NCBI RefSeq assembly: GCF_954871325.1
Contig: NC_088777.1
Coordinates: forward strand, 47,221,366-47,285,365
Reading direction: 5' to 3'
Source: Gordionus sp. m RMFG-2023
Lineage: Eukaryota > Nematomorpha > Gordioida > Chordodea > Parachordodidae
DNA: 64,000 bases
Part shown: piece after piece, positions 24,724-37,507 of the stretch
Layout of the letters: the number at the start of each line of letters is the position of its first letter
Position numbering within the stretch: the first letter of the stretch is position 1
Notes under the pieces: generated by a model
Databases searched by the model: none
Seen by the model: the letters and a program-made list of their open reading frames with translations, nothing else
What the model was told of the DNA's origin: nothing
Translations under genes and position numbers: made by a program

Positions 24724-26994
24724 TAATTATTATATTCTAAATTATATTTGTATATACATAATGATTATTTACCAATAAAATAAATATATCTTATTACCAA
24801 ATTAGTTTACCTAATATTGTAATTGTGGATGGATGTTGTATTTATTGCTATAGAATATAATTTTTACGAAAATAAGAAATACGTGGATTATTTTACTAGG
24901 GGTATATTTTTTCTAGTACCACTTTGGACATCTGCATTTTATCTTGTTTTATGGAGGGTTTTTGAGTAACCTTTAAATAATGAATTAGGGCCTAAAAAAT
25001 TTCGCTTAATAATAAATTACATTTTTATAAATTTTTTTATCTAAAATACTAATTTTGAGTGTTCCATTATAATACAAATAAAAATATACATTTATTATTA
25101 GGTCTTAAGTAAATTTTAAACATTAAAAAAAATATCAGGGGGTATACTTTTGGGTTTTTATTCTTAGGGATTCCTCTAATATTTATCCATTTTTATTTAT
25201 GCGACCCAAAATAATATAGTTAAAGTTTCCCAATAATGAGGATAATTAATTTTTTTTTCTTAAAATATATAAATTTAATTTATAATCATTTAGGTCGATT
25301 TTATCGAAATAATAAATAACGGCTTCGAAGCAATTTACAAAATTGGGATAGGGATGCGGGGGAATATCCCTTTAAAATTCGTGAAGTTTTAGTCAAATAT
25401 CATTTTAAACAAATCAAGAAAAGAAGTCAATTAGTCGGATTTTCTCAGGACCTAGCCTTAAGCTGCAACCAAACTTTTATACTTTATTAATTTGACTTTG
25501 GGAGGGGGGGGGGATTATGTATCTTTATTTCCTGTTGTTTAAAGTAACTTATGGAGAGTAATTAGCTACAGTAATAAATTATTTCCTGTGAAAGTATCGA
25601 GACACAGTTACATTTTTAAAAGGGTTAATAGTATAAAAGGTTTTACATTTTTTCAAAATTTAACTTGTAACTAGTTACAGTTGCATTTCTAAAGTAACTA
25701 ATTATGATGAAAGTTACTTTATAAATTATTCAAATATTTCTGTAACTCAGTATTTATTAATATAATATTTTTTTAATACTAAAATAATTTTGCGATTTAA
25801 AAATTTTAATTCAAAGGGGAACTTAAAGTGGAATAAAATTTAAATAAAGAAATAGATGCTATGAAAAAAAATATATATTATTTTCACCAAAAATAAATGT
25901 ATAAATAACTGTGAAATGTTATTTTTAAAATTATTTTACGAGGAATGGCTGTTCGTAATTTCTACACAAATAAGCTTCCTTAGACTAAGCAAACTTTTTC
26001 CAAGAACGCCTTTATGATAGTGATACATTATATTTAATAAACTATTATTTTAAATTTTGGGATATCATTATAAAAAAATTGATATTGAGAGATATATTTG
26101 TATAATATCTTATCTTAAAAAGTAACTTAAAAATTAATTCGTTAATTTTCGTTATATTCAAAAAAATTTAACTTATAATTTTAACTCACGGAGTATTATT
26201 TTTTTCTTTCTATTCTATGACTTACTTATTTAAACTTGAAATAAAATTCATATAAATTTCTTAAACTTTACTGTGCAAAATTATAAATAAAAAAATAAGC
26301 TTCAACATCTTTAGATACATTATTTTTAAGATTTTATGAAAGTTCCAAAACTTTAAAATATGATTTATAAACTTTTAAAAATTTGTGCAAGTTTACAAAC
26401 AAATTTTGAAGCTGCCCACCAATTGGCAAAATAAAGATAAGGGGGGGGGGGTGATTTCTACCTTTTTACAAAAATATTATTTTAATCTAGTAAAAAAAAA
26501 TTATAATCCCCACCTTCTTTCCCCTAATTAATAATTATTTAAATAATAACTATAGAAATTTTTGAGGGAAAAAAGGTGTAAAATTATTTTATGCAAATGT
26601 AATCAAGCCAAAAGCTTTCAAAATATTGGCCTAGAATATTTCAAAATATTTATGGTCAGAAAATGCCCACAATGCACCTATCCCCGCGAAAATTCTCTGT
26701 GTACGTGATTCAGTTTATTAAATATATTTTTATATATATCTTTAAAATATTACTTTATATCTTTAAAATATTACTCTTTTTTTTTGATTGACATGTTTTA
26801 TCATAAGATGTTTTTTTTAACTTAATTATTAAAAAAAATTAAGAAGAAGGAAACAATTATAATAATTATGATTGCATATTAATTCAAGTATTTAATATTT
26901 ATATGAAAACTCTTGACTTATTAATTTAGTATTTTTTTTAGTCTTAGGTTCAAGGAAAGGGGGAAAGTTAAAGACATGCAGATTCACTGCACAG
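24724..26994. other. AT-rich stretch
   Basis: No gene recognised. Contains G runs at 25504-25513 and 26441-26451. Repeated TTTAAAATATTACTTTATATC near 26740-26775 is a short tandem duplication. Confidence 0.45.
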
Positions 26995-27191
26995 TATTGT
27001 TGTTAAACGGCTCATTTAAGCCGTTTGCCATAAAAATATTGACTAAGCCTTGAGATTTCGTTAAAATAGATATTCAAACCGTTGTGCCATCTATGAGAAA
27101 AATCTTCAGGCCTGCATTATATTTTTCTAGATAAAATATTGAGTTAGCCGTTTTTGTGAATCGGCTCAAATCGAGCCATTTAACAACACTA
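26995..27191. mobile_element. family A hAT-like MITE with 8-bp target duplication
   Basis: Starts TATTGTTGTTAAACGGCTC and ends GAGCCATTTAACAACACTA. Flanks CTGCACAG (26987-26994) and CTGCGCAG (27192-27199) match at 7 of 8 positions. The arms keep AATATTGA, GTTAGCCGTTTTTG and AATCGGCTCAAATCG. Confidence 0.88.
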
Positions 27192-28591
27192 CTGCGCAGG
27201 CCAGAATTTTTTAGGTTCTATATAAGGGCACATTTTAAACTATTCATCTAGCACGCTTTTTTTTAAAAAAAATAAGCGTAAAATCATGTGATTATAAACA
27301 TATGAATACAAATTTAAATAAATCAGCTGTTGTAATACCAATTTCCTTGCGTTGGACCATAATCGTGTAGAAATACAATTTGATTATATTTTTCATAAAC
27401 CATAAAATTGGCAAAAATGGAATTTATTTGGCTCATTTTGTTCTAGATAAATTTGAAAAATTATGACAAAATCAATTTCTAGATATTATGTAAATTGTCT
27501 GGATAATATCTCAACGAATAATTTCATGTTCATCTTTTCTAACAATACTCCTTTGTTTAAGAAAATTAGTTTATTTCACTTATAATACGTATTAAAGCTA
27601 TATTTTAATATTTTCCTAAAGAATAATGGTAGGATATTGTTTATTATATAATCTTTGAACAATTCATTCTAAATGGTCTCTCTTTCCTAATCCATCAATT
27701 TATATGAATGAAATAAAGTACTTTCTATTCTTTATTTTTTATTAAATTTGAAATGTCCATAAAGTTCTTTAACACAAATCAATCACAATTAAAGTGTGAG
27801 AAAAAAAAAATCATATTAAAATATTGCCCTCTCCCTACCCCATATACTATTACAATTAGTGAGAAAAGTAATTTCCATTTTTATTTACATTTTTCCCGCT
27901 ATTCATTATTTATCTCTTTTATTTGTGAAAAGTTAAGTGCTTATTAGAATTTAAATAAAAAAAAATTAAGTTTACCATTCTAATCTACTAAACTACAAGT
28001 TATTACATAAATAAATTATAAAAACCAAATAATATTATATTATGTATATTAATCCGAAATTTTGTCTAAAATTATATAAAAGGAAGTAAGGAAGTGGCTT
28101 TTCCCGTTAAAATTTATTCGTAAAAAAACGGCAAATAAAAATTTGTTTTACATATATATAAATAAATGTAATAATATTGTTATATAAATTAAATTCATTT
28201 TTGTTTTTACCTTTGAGTTGGTATTTTGGCGAGTTTTTTTTAACTTTATTATAATGGTATTTATTGATTATAGATTTAGGAATAAACTCATGATAAGATT
28301 GATTATTCTTTATTTTTTATTAATTGCAGTTATTTCATTTTGAACAAAAATATTGATAATAATAAAAATGTATTGTTTTTTAATCTAAAAATTTTAAAAA
28401 ATTAAAATTTTAAGTTTTTGTAAATTATATTTAATAAAAAAAATTTATATATATTATAACACATTTATACCAATTAAAATATTAGAAATCTTTATTTTTT
28501 TTAAAAAAAAACAATATATGTCAATCAAGTTATATTTGTTAGACGCCAATCATCTTAAAGATTTATATTTTAAAAAAAATAGATAAAACGG
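27192..28591. other. AT-rich stretch, nothing identified
   Basis: A/T-rich with a small plus-strand open frame (27753-27947) of no recognisable type. No transposon ends seen. Confidence 0.45.
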
Positions 28592-28817
28592 TAATTTCTT
28601 AAATTTTTCCCTCCTAATAATAAATTCTCAATTATATAATAATTGGAATAATGTTCGAAAAAATTTCAATTAGCCCCTCTCGGAAAATAAAGTTTTATTA
28701 ATTTTAATTTCTTAAATTTTTCCCTCCTAATAATAAATTCTCAATTATATATTAATTGGAATAATGTTCGAAAAAAGTTCAATTAGCCCCTCTCGGAAAA
28801 TAAAGTTTTATTAATTT
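28592..28817. repeat. tandem duplication, two copies of 113 bp
   Basis: The block beginning TAATTTCTTAAATTTTTCCC at 28592 is repeated from 28705 to 28817. The copies differ at only a few positions (for example ATATAATAATTGG against ATATATTAATTGG), so the duplication is recent. Confidence 0.95.
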
Positions 28818-29094
28818 AGGATAATATTAAAATGAAGAGTTCCAAAAAATTACTTATAGGTTAAATGTAGGGCAAAAAAATTATAAAATATCTATCTTCT
28901 AATAATTAATCCCCACCCCTACCCATTACCCAAAAAAGTTAGATACTTATTTAAATAAATATTGTGAGATTCATTGGCGTATACCAATTTACGGATGGAG
29001 GATTTATTAAATAAATATATTTTTTATAAACCGTATCTCCTACGATATACTGAATATATTTATTGTTGGAGTAACTATTAATTATAAAATTTAT

Positions 29095-29321
29095 CAGAGA
29101 CCTGCAAACTTGGTCTGGATATAAGCCCAGCCCGGGTACACGGGCTGGGCAGTGTCCTAATTTTTTTAAAAATACCCGGCCGGGCCTTATATTTTAAAAC
29201 CGAATATTTTATAGCCATTATTAGCTATAAAAGATTAGGGAAAAAAATCCGGGGCGGGCAAAAAAATCCGGGTTAAAAAGTCCGGGCCGGGCCTTGCAAA
29301 TGATCCCTCTGCAGGTCTCTA
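29095..29321. mobile_element. family B CCCGG-rich hAT-like MITE
   Basis: CAGAGACCTGCA left end and TGCAGGTCTCTA right end. Flanks AAATTTAT and ATATTTAT match at 7 of 8. The body contains CAGCCCGGGTACACGGGCTGGG and CCGGGCCGGGCC arms, making a strikingly GC-rich island in AT-rich DNA. Confidence 0.9.
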
Positions 29322-30154
29322 ATATTTATACCATTTTTAATTAATTTCATTGGTGCAATTTAATCTACCCAGATCCGAATTTTCGGATATTTTTAATAAT
29401 ATATTTTTTTTTTAAATAATATTATATTTTTATAAATAATTTTATTTGAGATAATTCGCGATAGAAATATGTTTAATATAATATCAAAAAAAATTTAAAA
29501 TAAAGTAACAGTTGTAATAAGGGGTTAAAATTCATTAAAATCGTAGAAAACCGTTGAAAAATACAATTTGAATGAATAATTTGTTTTTGACATTATTTTA
29601 AAGTATTTTTTTCTCCTAGATTGGATGAAAGGTTGGGGGCATAGGTTAAAGGTTCTTACATAATTTTAAAGAAAATGACGGACGGCTCAAAACAAATAAT
29701 TTTAACAGAAAAATTAGTAGTGTCTGTCATTAAATATTATTTTAAGCATTTTGTAAGTCCGTAGCTTAGGATCTTAGGTCTTGATGGAATTGAAAATTAT
29801 CAAAGAATTCCCCCAAGATTTTCAAATAGTCTCTTCTTTATGCCATCGTGGTTAGCCAGATAATCATTCTTAAAAAAAAAATTTTTTTCCAAGAATACTA
29901 AGAAGAAATCTCATTTTAAATTAAATTACATGTTGAGTTTAAATGTTCTATTTAAATAAAATAAAATATTGAACTCATTTGTAATAAATAAATACATTTA
30001 TAATAATTCATTATTATTAGATGACAATTTATATTATTTTTTTTTAAATGAAATTTTCAGATATAATATTATAGGACCTTTTATTTTAATATTTTAGTGA
30101 GATAAACTATAGGTCACTGTTTATATCAGGGACTTCTACTACAGGGGGGGGGGG

Positions 30155-31719
30155 CAGGCGCGTAACCAATGGGGGGAAAGGGGAAATTCCCCCCCCCTTA
30201 TTGCAAATTTGACTATTTTCATAAATATCATTTTAAGCTAATAAAAATTTTACCCCCACCCCCAGACCCCCCCCCCCACAAATCAAAATTTTACAAATAT
30301 TTGAATATCAATTTTCCAACATATTATTCAAAAATATTAATAAAATGTAAAAATATTTAGTCAAAGAGATTGAAATCAAACGATAATTTATAAATAAGGC
30401 TGAGCATGAAAAAAAGTAATGTGTCGTTAGCAGCGATATCATTATTGAATTCAATTGATCAATCAGAGTTTATCATTGCTGCTAGTTGCATCAATAAATT
30501 ATTTTTAGCTCACTACTTTGTAGAAATTTACAAAAACCAAATTTAGATTTGGTTCAAGTTATTGATTTGGCGGAAAATATACATGAACAGGTAGATACAA
30601 TAAGAATGAATGTAGATAAATATTTTCATAATATTTATCTAGACGTTGAATCGAAGGCTAAATTTTATGATATAATACTAATTAAACCTCGTCTAGCACC
30701 TTGGCCATTTTTGAGATGAAAATAAATATTGGCTCAACTGAAGAATATTCTAAAATATCCATTTTCATCCCATTCTTAGATACTTTTTTATAGCAAATAA
30801 AAGTACGGGTTTTAGATAAAAAACAAGTCTTTAGCAATCTTCAAGTTTTATTACCCAAAGATCCTTCTTCATTTTCTAATGCCACTATTGGTAAAATTAA
30901 ATATTTAGAAAAATTTTATTCCTATGAGATTGATACTGAAATAAATTTAATCAGTGAATTCGAATTGTGGTATAAATATTTATACGTTTAGCTATTTTAC
31001 CTGAGCATGCTATTGATGCGCTCAATCGGTGTAAAGAAACCTTGGCTCAATTTCCTAATATTTCGAAGTTGTTTTATATTCTTGCATGTTTGCCTATTAC
31101 AACATGTACGAATGAAAGGACTTTTTCCAACTTGAGAAGGTTGAAAACATATTTACGAAGTACTGAATCTCGGCTAAATGGGTTAGCTCTGTTAAATATA
31201 CACAGAGATTTGGTTCCAAAGACAAACGAAATAATTAAAAATCTTGTATTTGATAAGAAGTTAAAAAAAACTTGTTAATTTAATTATTTTCTAGTCAATA
31301 TTTTAAACTACTATTAGTATTTTCAATAAAAAAAATTATATTCTACTTATATTGTATGAGAATTTGAGCTGAGGCTAGTTTTTAAAGCAAATTTTATAAA
31401 AAAAATGACATTACACTTTATTTCAACTTTACATATAAATAAACCTTTACATTTAAAAAAACTTTATTAAATATAATATACCTAACTTGAAATAATAAAA
31501 AAGAGGCTTGTAATATCCTATCCATAAGCACGAATTAGTAAATAATAGTTAAAAATAGAAATATAATTATTATTAAATTATTCATAATTTAATAGAATAG
31601 CTAAATAAGACCCGGCCGAAGGCCGGGGAAAGCTGGCCGAAGGCCAGGTAAAAGGGGTTTGGGAGGGAAGCCCCCAAAAAATTTCCACCCCCTATAAGAA
31701 AATCCTGGATACGCCACTG
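30155..31719 (+). mobile_element. hAT transposon, decayed, with dimerisation-domain remnant
   Basis: Left end CAGGCGCGTAACCAATGGGG and right end (complement) CAGTGGCGTATCCAGGATTT are related terminal inverted repeats, inside G runs that would hide an 8-G target duplication. Interior plus-strand pieces at 30450-31000 (LLNSIDQSEFIIAA, DLAENI, INLISEFELWYKYL) resemble hAT transposases of the DUF4371/MYM-type group. The open frame 31042-31278 ends the transposase with LACLPITTCTNERTFSNLRR and LNGLALLNIHRD, the hAT C-terminal dimerisation motif. Several stops and frame changes interrupt the rest, so it is not active. At about 1.6 kb it is also shorter than intact elements. Confidence 0.88.
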
Positions 31720-34700
31720 GGGGGGGGGGATTTATGACGAAAGATTATCATTGAAATGGTGTAGAAGGCTATGAAGACGCTATCATAATTTGAATAAATT
31801 TGGAGGGGCTAGGGGGTAGTTTTGATTTGGAATTCTGTTTTTATTTGCTAATTTAGATTTAAACTTCCCTTTTTGTTCAATTGTTAAGTTGGAGGTAGGG
31901 GATATAATTTTGAGGGGGCATGAGTAGTAATTTAGGGGGAATTATGTAGTCATTAGCTTTGGGAGGGGGTGGGTGTAAAAGTGTCTGGTCTAAATTTGCT
32001 TGTATGCCTGATTCAAGGGTTCAAGTTAATAAAAGAGTGGATTAATCAATGGTTTTATCTTCTATATTTGATATAATCACATCTATACAATATGGCAAAA
32101 TTTAGTACAATAAAAATTAAATTAGTAGTATACATTTGTCTCCTTGAAATATTACATTACTGCCAGTGGTTTGATGGATGTCTTTCATATCTTATCACAC
32201 GTCATCAAGCCTTTTTTTAAGACTCTAACAGAACATTAAAAGAATAAACAAATATAGTGTTAATTTTAAGTGGCATTTCTACGAAAACATCAATTGATCA
32301 AAGCACCCTTCAATATAGAAGGTATGTTCTTTAACGAAAAAGTTCGTGAGGTTGCAATGCATGGTCAATGGTAATCAATTTAATAAAAAGTGTACAATAA
32401 TAATTTATAATGACTAGTAACAATTAATGATTGAATTGGTTCATCTAAAATAATTAGAAGATAAGGATTTTTTTAGTATGGCAGGAGTTAGATTAGCTGG
32501 ACAATCTTCACTGAAACAACTCCACTTACCCCTATTTCTTCTAGCTTAGATTCAATCTTAATGTCGCGATTAGTTCTATACAACTAGTATCTTACGAATT
32601 TTCACCGCCTTGATAGGAGTCTAACCATAAAACTACATGCGATACTTAGTTACATTTCTAAGGAAGCTAAAAATATTTTTTTTTAGTGATAATGTAAGAA
32701 CACCTATTTGTTTATATAATAACTCCTTCATTTTATTAGTAAGGTTTTTGGGAATCTTTGATAAACCCGGGGCACGTCGATGCCAGAGGCAGGTAGGTAA
32801 GGCAATTAACACATTTATCAACTAAAAATATTACTCCTATGTCAACTTGATTATTATTTTATATTAAAAAAAATATGTTTTTATAACTAAATCTATATAC
32901 AATATTTTCGTATAGATTTTTAATATTACCCTTAAGTGATAAAACTTACATAAGATATCAAATAAATGACTAAACCCTATTCTATTATCTGTATGAGTTT
33001 AATATTATGGAATTAACTGTTCATATTTTAGTTTCATCATTTGTTAATGTAGTAGTCTAGAGGCATGTCCGGCAGAGACACGTATGTCTGTTTATGACAA
33101 TTGAATTATTATTTCTAAGTTAATTTCAAATGATGCGAATATATAAAAAGAAAAGGGCGGAATTAAGTTTTATGATGCAAACAAAACTAGCTTATCTACT
33201 AAATTATACCAATCTAAATCAAGGGTTTTGAATTGAATATATTTCATTTCATTATTTATTCCAGGTTATCCGCCTTTAAACGAATATTTTAAGATTATAT
33301 TAGAAACAAAAAAGGAAGTTGTCAATTTTAATCTATAGCTAACAGTAATTGGCCTATGATCCCCCAGTAACCATGTTCGAAGTACCCTTATTTTAAAAAT
33401 AATTAGCATAAAGAATTTAGATATCCTTAAATAGAATTATTCATCAATACTTTCCGTTAATATTTACATATATTATGAAGTTTTTACAAAATACTATCAA
33501 ATATGTCCCGGTATCCCCTGCCATAGAAGTAAATTCTTTTTTTCCTAGATGCGGTTTCTCTATATCCAGCAAATTGTTTTGTCATGGATGAAAAGCATGG
33601 TTATAATAATGAGTCATTTCCATTTGGCTTGTCACATGCTTATTATAATATTACATCATATTTATTGAACCAATTTACTCCCCTCGATAATATTTAGAGG
33701 AATAAGATTATGTGACTTAATAGTTACCACACATTTGACCATGGTTGTAGATTATTTTCCCGCCAAATACACAACCATTATAGAGGAGACCTTGGTAAAC
33801 CTTTGATGGGGTAACAATACGAGATTAACTTTTATGCCCTTGAGCATAAACTATAATTTGGTGTGAAGTGTTTCTCTTTTATATATATAACGTCTTACCA
33901 ATGAAAAAAAATCCGTTTTTTACACGTATATTTTGTAAAGATCGCATTCTATTAATATTTTGCTTTTGTCAAAATATATTTATTTACCCTAGTGACTATG
34001 TTCCTTAAAGTCTTGGCTATAAAATAAAATTATTGGAAGTTTTTGGTTTAGCTAGAAGTTATGCAATCACGATTTATAAAACAAATCTCATCTAAGAGTA
34101 AAGCAGTTATAGGTAAAATGGTTAAAATGTTCCGTCTTATCAAAATGTTGCAAAAAGATAATTTTGAAATAATAAAGTCTACGCCAGCAAAAAGGCAACA
34201 ATAATAAATAGTATTGGATATTTTGGTGCTAACTGTGAATGCAGGAGTTGTATGGAATAAAATTTAAGAAAATTCGTAAAAGTGAAGAATAATATAAAAG
34301 GGTCACAATCAAGATGGCCTAATTTTGTTAATTTCTTTTTTTACATCTCCTAATTGCTTTGATAGGTGTATAATTAAAAATAATAAAAAATATTTGTCCA
34401 TTAAAGTTATATTGAGTTTTATTTTAAACCACTTTATCCCGTGCTCAGCAATTTTATTTACCCTGCGAGGAGCGAAAATGACACATGTCAGATAATTAAT
34501 CAAAGATTTTAGTATTATAGGTAGAGAGCTACACTCTTTTCTATTTTGCAGATAATAACAAGTAGTCGATTGGTCTAAATTGCCGTGGAATAAATTACAT
34601 TTGATCAGAGCGTTTATCTCCGTCTTAGGTTCATACTTACTATTTTTTAACAGAATTATGCTAAAACATTTGTAGTCAAGCTTTAAAGAAAATCATCAAA

Positions 34701-35689
34701 ATAAGATAACTATGTTCGCCATTTTAAAAAATAGAATTTATTTAGGAGCGATTGACGAGTATCTTTCGTGATGTTTGCTAATGCTATCCCAATATTTGAT
34801 ATTCCACAAAATAATATTTAATATATCGTCGCCTAAAAAATAGGTTATTCCATATCCACTTTTTTTGTCAATGACTTTTTCATATAAGTCAATTTTTTTA
34901 TAATTATAAAATTCTATTTACAAAATAAAAAATCTAAATTATAGCCAATATAAGGTTATCAATCCTATTGAAAACAATAGAAACTTTATGATTAAAATTG
35001 CGCTCCTGGTTAAATTACAAATGGAATGATCTAATTCTCAGATGACGATGTATATAAACTTCATTAGAAGTTATTCTTAGTCTATGGAATCTTATTTTTA
35101 GAGAAAAGTGAAGCGCACTCTTCTAGACACCGATTTTGGAAAAAAAGTTTATTGTTTAAAAAGCTGAATAAAAAATTTATTAAGTCACCAAAATTTTAGA
35201 AAAATAATTAATATAGTTTTTCGGGTGCAGATATATATTATATTGGGGTTTTTTTTGCTGGTTGCAAATACCAAGCGTTCTTGTCCTAGTTCCAAATAAT
35301 AAAAATTTATTTTCCCTATAAAAAATGGAGTTTATTCCCGTTATGGTCCGGTTTCGATAGTTACAGGAAGTATCTCGGGTTAAAAATCTGATATAAATAT
35401 TATATTTATGATATATTTTTATTTTTCCAGTGCAATTATTTCTTTATTAAAATTGCATTCTTATTAAAATTCCTTTGATGAGAATTCGCAAATGTCAAAA
35501 TTATTTTTTTTAAGAGAAATATGATGAATTATATAAAGAATATTGAAAGAAGTCTTTATAATGTAACTAGATATTTTTGAAATAAAAACTATAAATATAG
35601 TTGTTATTGGTTACCTTCAACAATAAAATGAAATAACTTGTAACTGTAATTATTTAATTTTCAAAAGCGACTTTTAACTTTACTATAAT
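31720..35689. other. intergenic stretch, somewhat less AT-rich, no gene identified
   Basis: Several patches with ordinary base composition (about 32100-33000 and 33500-34250) and overlapping short open frames on both strands at 32633-32825, plus 34309-34503 on the minus strand. I recognise no domain in them. One GCTAACTGTGAATGCAGG motif is at 34228-34245, shared with 2830 and 59377. Old repeats too decayed to name are likely. Confidence 0.4.
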
Positions 35690-35703
35690 TTTTTTTTCTT
35701 TTT

Positions 35704-35893
35704 AGCTTTCACCTTTTTCTGTTGGTAAGCTGCTTCGATATCTCTCTCCACTTTTTTTGTTATTCATGCTATCTCTTTTATCTAATTTATATTTTTTCAT
35801 ATTGGCTCTAACTTTATAAAACAGATAAAAGAGATAGCATGAATAACATAAAGTGGAAAGATATATCAAAGGAGCTTACCACCTGAAAGCTAA
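35704..35893. repeat. large imperfect inverted repeat (foldback), about 75-bp arms
   Basis: The left arm AGCTTTCACC..., containing GGTAAGCTGCTTCGATATC and ATTCATGCTATCTCTTTTATCT (35704-35782), is the near reverse complement of the right arm (35823-35893), which contains AGATAAAAGAGATAGCATGA and GGAGCTTACCACC. The loop is about 40 bp. One arm recurs at about 44004-44068, so this is a dispersed mobile repeat. No family signature was recognised. Confidence 0.9.
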
Positions 35894-37433
35894 AAATTAT
35901 CATTAAAACCATTATAATAGTATATGATAAAATCATTTTTATTTATTAAATATAAAATAAAATTAAATTAAGCTACTATACTATTAATACTTTTTAAAGG
36001 TAAAAAAAATTCAGCTCTATTAAAAATATTATGAATATTAATTATACTTAATTTATTTTTTTCAGGTAGCTTTTGATTCTAAATAAAATATTAAGTAAAA
36101 CAAAAATTAATGCAGTCTGGTTAACTGTTTTAAGAATAAAATGCGTGATATCAACAGACCCTTGTCCCATGTAAACTTTGGTATTTTCTAATGTCTCTTA
36201 GGCAATTCCAAATTTTAATTCCCATTTTAAATAGATTATGTAATCTCTTTATTTTAAACATTTAAAACCTTGAAAATTTTAATATATTCAGAAATCATTA
36301 TATCGATTTTGTTTGATAAATATAACATATTTTTTTTAAAAAATTAATATTTTGGAGATCTCAAGGGCCCCATAATTATTTAACATTATAGGTTCACCTT
36401 AAAGGTCCTTAATTTTATATTTTTAGAAAAATATAATACCCATCTCCTAAAGGTTTGAATAGTTCAATCAAATAAAATTAAGGTCAATTACAAGATTATT
36501 ACATATAATATACAATCGAGTATACATTTATAAATACACACTGTATTTGAGATATCTAATGGGCAAGTTTTTAGCCTACCCGGCCTGCCTATTAAAAACA
36601 ATTTGACTCACCCCCCCCCCTTCTAATGTTTTAAAATTATTTTATTGGTTCGTTTGAGACTACTAATTTACTTTATATCTTAATATATTTATTTTTTACT
36701 AAAATTGATTAAATATGCGGATATGATTTTGTTTTAAATAAACCCATTCTTTTGCCCTTTCGCCTGTTCCGTTAATATATTTTAACCAGCCCAGTCTATT
36801 TTAATTTTAGCCGTCTGTTGCCGGCTCTAAATGTGTATATATATAATAGATTTATTTAAAACGTGTTAATTATAATATAAGTTTAATTCTTCGAAAATAA
36901 TCATGTTTAATTTCATTTCTCATTAAAACTTTGAATCGCTTAAGCAGGGGAATGATTATAAAAAAAAAATATTTAAAATATATATTATAAGGCCAAAATT
37001 CGTAATAAATAATTAAAGTTATATAAACTTATAAATATCTTATTTCCTTATTATTTATTATATTATCAACCTAAAAAAGAATATATATAAAACTTTATAA
37101 AACCATTAAAAAAAAAAGCTAATAATTTAAAAATCTAATTAAAAATTTAGATTTTCACATTTAATAAAAAATAAAATAGAGCGAAAAGAAAATTGAATTA
37201 TTTGAGATGATAAAATAATCGGAAAAGAGAAGGATTTGGTAAAAGAGCCTTTATAAATTTTAATACAGCTGGCATATATTTAAAAAAATAGATGACTCGA
37301 ATAATCACGGTTATCGATAGTTATACTATTAAAAGGCAGTATTGATCTAATCGGTATTTTATTTATTTTTATAGTTTGGTACAACACTGCCACATATGGT
37401 TTTGATATATATTTTAAAAAAATCGTCGTTTTC
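35894..37433. other. AT-rich stretch with a CCCGG-flavoured patch
   Basis: A poly-C run at 36611-36620. Patches with CCCGGCCTGCC (about 36578) and GTTGCCGGC (about 36826) may be remnants of a GC-rich element. No gene seen; the minus-strand frame 37280-37573 is the shadow of the tRNA-like sequence that follows. Confidence 0.4.
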
Positions 37434-37507
37434 GGAGAGCCTCTGTTGTCATAGGTAAGTGCCTGGATCGCTAATCCGATAGTTCTGGATTCGAATCTAG
37501 CAAGTTC
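37434..37507 (+). tRNA. degenerate tRNA-like sequence (tRNA relic or SINE head)
   Basis: An A-box-like CATAGGTAAGTGCC, an anticodon arm CTGGA-TCGCTAA-TCCGA (4 of 5 stem pairs, loop with GCT) and a B-box-like GGATTCGAATC appear in tRNA order and spacing. The acceptor stem and T stem are mismatched, and the long variable arm expected of tRNA-Ser(GCT) is absent. It is therefore unlikely to be a working tRNA. A tRNA-derived SINE head or dead tRNA copy is more likely. Confidence 0.4.

Noticed and set aside
33560-33720. Possible reverse-transcriptase fragment (FPFGLSHA)
   Set aside because: A single short resemblance with wrong spacing to neighbouring RT motifs; not enough to call an element.
34309-34503. 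64-residue minus-strand open frame as a gene
   Set aside because: No domain, no splice context, and composition only slightly different from chance frames.
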